Assembly (NCBI GenBank): GCA_003694825.1 | Contig: RFJS01000297.1 | Coordinates: 1-9,225 of the forward strand | DNA length: 9,225 bases | Source of the DNA: Verrucomicrobiota bacterium | GTDB lineage: Bacteria; Verrucomicrobiota; Verrucomicrobiia; Opitutales; Opitutaceae | Direction of reading: 5' to 3' | Part shown: positions 7,568 through 9,225 of the stretch, piece after piece | Layout of the letters: each line of letters starts with the position of its first letter | Position numbering within the stretch: position 1 is the first letter of the stretch | Made by a program: the position numbers and the translations under genes | Notes under the pieces: generated by a model | Database searches by the model: none | Seen by the model: the letters and a program-made list of their open reading frames with translations, nothing else | Told to the model about the DNA's origin: nothing

Positions 7568-8572
7568 ATGATCCGCTCCCTCTCGAAATACGCTGCTTTC
7601 GTGGTGGCCTTGACCACGCTGGCGGTGTCTTTCGCCTCGGCCCAGGCCACCGGCGACGTCGAAGTCGGCGCCCGTTTCGCCAACGGCATCGCCGCCATCG
7701 TCGAAAACAGAATCATCACCGTGGGAGACATTCGCCGGGAGATCCAACCGCTGCTCCCGCAAATCCGCATGCAGAGCCGGACGGAGGCCGAATTCCGCAA
7801 GAACATCGAATCCGTCGAAGACGAGATCATCCAGAACCTCGTCGATCAGGTCCTCATCGTCAAAGACTTCTACAGCGACGAAAAGCGCCGCATCCCGCCC
7901 AACATCATCGACGAGGAAATCGAAGAGCGCATCATCACCCAGTTCGAGGGTGACCGCTCCAAGTTCCTCGAATACCTCCGGGCCATCGGCAAGACGCAGC
8001 GCGAATACCGCCAGCTCGTCACCGAGGAGATCATCGTCGGCTACATGCGCGGGCAGATGCGCAAGTCCGAAGCCGTCGTCAGCCCGGTGAAGATCGAAAA
8101 CTTCTACGTCGAGCACCGCGACCGTTTCTACCAGCCGGATCGCGCCCACATCCGCCTCATCAAACTCTCCCGCATCGCCGATGAGGACGAGGCCATCCTC
8201 GAGCAGACCGCCGAGACGATCCTCAAGCGCCTCGAAGCCGGCGAGTCCTTCGCCGACCTCGCCCGCGAGTTCTCCCAGGACAGCCGCAAGGAAGAAGGCG
8301 GCGACTGGGGCTGGCTCAACCGGGAAGACCTTCGCGAGGAACTGGCCGACGCCGCCTTCGCGCTCGAACCCGGGCAACACACCGAACCGATCCGTCTCGG
8401 CGACGACATCTACATCCTCTACCTCGAAGACAAGCGCGACGCCGGCATCCAGCCGCTCGAGGAAGTCCGCGACCAGATCGAACGCATCCTCGTCAGCCAG
8501 ATGGCCCGCCAGGCCCAGGAACGCTGGCTCGAGCGCCTGCGGCGCAACGCCTACGTGCGCTACTTCAACTGA
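7568..8572 (+). CDS. SurA-like periplasmic peptidyl-prolyl isomerase (parvulin)
   Basis: This is an exported foldase, expected to act in the periplasm on outer-membrane or secreted proteins by cis-trans isomerisation of prolyl bonds and by chaperoning. A signal peptide is clear: basic N-end, hydrophobic core at about 8-22, and cleavage after ASA at residue 25. A SurA_N-type chaperone domain follows, beginning NGIAAIVENRIITVGDI (39-55) and helical to about 170. One parvulin (PpiC) domain spans about 190-290, with AHIRLIKL (193-200), LEAGESFADLAREFSQD (222-238), GGDWGWL (244-250) and AAFALEPGQHTEPI (262-275). A final helix leads to the NAYVRYF end, as in SurA relatives. At 334 residues it has one parvulin domain where E. 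coli SurA (428 residues) has two. It could also be named PrsA/PpiD-like, but it has neither a lipobox nor a membrane anchor. It lies 7 bases after mfd and is probably co-transcribed. No good Shine-Dalgarno sequence is present. Confidence 0.93.
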   Translation: MIRSLSKYAAFVVALTTLAVSFASAQATGDVEVGARFANGIAAIVENRIITVGDIRREIQPLLPQIRMQSRTEAEFRKNIESVEDEIIQNLVDQVLIVKDFYSDEKRRIPPNIIDEEIEERIITQFEGDRSKFLEYLRAIGKTQREYRQLVTEEIIVGYMRGQMRKSEAVVSPVKIENFYVEHRDRFYQPDRAHIRLIKLSRIADEDEAILEQTAETILKRLEAGESFADLAREFSQDSRKEEGGDWGWLNREDLREELADAAFALEPGQHTEPIRLGDDIYILYLEDKRDAGIQPLEEVRDQIERILVSQMARQAQERWLERLRRNAYVRYFN

Positions 8573-8591
8573 CCACGGACCACCTCCCCCG

Positions 8592-8614
8592 GCGGCCGAC
8601 ACCATCCCGGCCGC
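8592..8614. terminator. Hairpin between convergent genes, possible two-way terminator
   Basis: GCGGCCG (8592-8598) and CGGCCGC (8608-8614) form a perfect 7-bp GC stem with a 9-base loop, in the 60-base gap between the foldase stop and the stop of the convergent ThuA-family gene. The position suits a terminator serving both strands, but neither side has a T tract, so it would not be a classical intrinsic terminator. In GC-rich DNA such stems also arise by chance. Confidence 0.35.
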
Positions 8615-8632
8615 GAACAGCCGTGCAACCGC

Positions 8633-9225
8633 CTATCGGGTGCGCTCCTGGCGCGCTTCCTCCGGTTTCGTCTTCTCGTTGACGCAATCGCGCACGCCCG
8701 CCCAGTGCCCTTGGGGCGCCGCCCAGCGCACGGCATTGGCCAACACCCGACGCACATTGGGATCGTAATAGGTCGGGTAGGTCTCGTGACCGGGGCGGAA
8801 ATAAAAGATCTTGCCGTTCCCGCGGCGCCAGCAGTTGCCACTGCGGAACACCTCGCCACCGGAAAACCACGAGATAAACACCTGCTCCTCGGGCTCCGGA
8901 ATCCCGAACGGCTCGCCATACATCTCTTCGGCCGGCAACTCGAAATACCGGTCCAGGCCCGCCGCGATCGGATGCCCGGGATTGCACACCCAGATCCGCT
9001 CGCGATCGTCCGCCTCGCGCCAGCACAGGCTGCACGAAGTTCCCATCAGCCTGGTGAACGGTTTCGAAAAGTGCCCTGAGTGCAGCACGATCAGTCCCAT
9101 GCCCTGCAGCACCCGTGTCTGCACCCGGGCCGCCACTGCGTCCGACACCTGATCGTGCGCCATGTGTCCCCACCAGGTGAGCACATCCGTTTGCGCCAGC
9201 CGCTCCTCCGAGAGGCCATGCTCCG
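8633..9225 (-). CDS. ThuA-family protein (trehalose utilization-like), 3' part
   Basis: The gene runs off the right edge; 196 residues are visible up to a TAG at 8633-8635. A GTG at 9184 is open as a start, but the frame continues upstream with family-like sequence ([20 protein letters not shown]), so the true start is outside the window. The protein is a clear member of the ThuA group (PF06283, COG4813). Conserved stretches in order are [83 protein letters not shown] and ANAVRWA. The fold is related to class I glutamine amidotransferases. In rhizobia thuA acts with the dehydrogenase gene thuB in trehalose and related disaccharide catabolism through 3-keto sugars; whether this copy does so is unknown, since its upstream neighbours are not visible. 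The last 25 residues are polar and charged and probably disordered. It is convergent with the foldase gene and so not part of that operon. Confidence 0.92.
   Translation of the reverse strand, partial: EHGLSEERLAQTDVLTWWGHMAHDQVSDAVAARVQTRVLQGMGLIVLHSGHFSKPFTRLMGTSCSLCWREADDRERIWVCNPGHPIAAGLDRYFELPAEEMYGEPFGIPEPEEQVFISWFSGGEVFRSGNCWRRGNGKIFYFRPGHETYPTYYDPNVRRVLANAVRWAAPQGHWAGVRDCVNEKTKPEEARQERTR

Overview
The window is a GC-rich bacterial chromosome segment that looks like housekeeping DNA. Six + strand genes run close together from about 861 to 8572. A tRNA-Cys gene lies on the - strand upstream of them, and each edge of the window cuts a gene. The diderm-type periplasmic foldase, the ThuA-family protein, the high GC and the missing Shine-Dalgarno sequences would suit a Verrucomicrobiota (Opitutae-like) genome. 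That placement is an inference from general resemblance and is not proven. No insertion sequence, integrase, phage gene, CRISPR array or plasmid origin is visible.

Layout: 2-586 (+) is the 3' part of an unrecognised gene. 670-744 (-) is tRNA-Cys(GCA) with encoded CCA, a T8 run directly after it and a strong hairpin in its 5' leader. 861-1655 (+) encodes a ParA/Soj-type ATPase with an unusual lysine in its Walker A motif. 1712-2569 and 2594-3388 (+) encode two different ABC-2 permeases of the ABC2_membrane_6 / COG3694 kind, with no ATPase gene beside them. 3417-4124 (+) is rnc (RNase III), 4144-7560 (+) is mfd (transcription-repair coupling factor), and 7568-8572 (+) is an exported SurA/parvulin-type foldase. 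8633-9225 (-) is the 3' part of a ThuA-family gene that converges on the foldase gene.

The gaps in the + strand series are 56, 24, 28, 19 and 7 bases, so co-transcription is plausible, most of all for rnc-mfd-foldase. Their functions are not one pathway: chromosome segregation, export, RNA processing, DNA repair at stalled polymerase, and envelope protein folding. The two permeases differ in leucine codon choice from the foldase gene and appear to differ from mfd.

I found no convincing undescribed system. The best leads are the T-to-K change in the ParA P-loop, the permease pair without an ATPase, an extra segment of about 39 residues in Mfd, and the absence of a Shine-Dalgarno sequence at all six visible starts.
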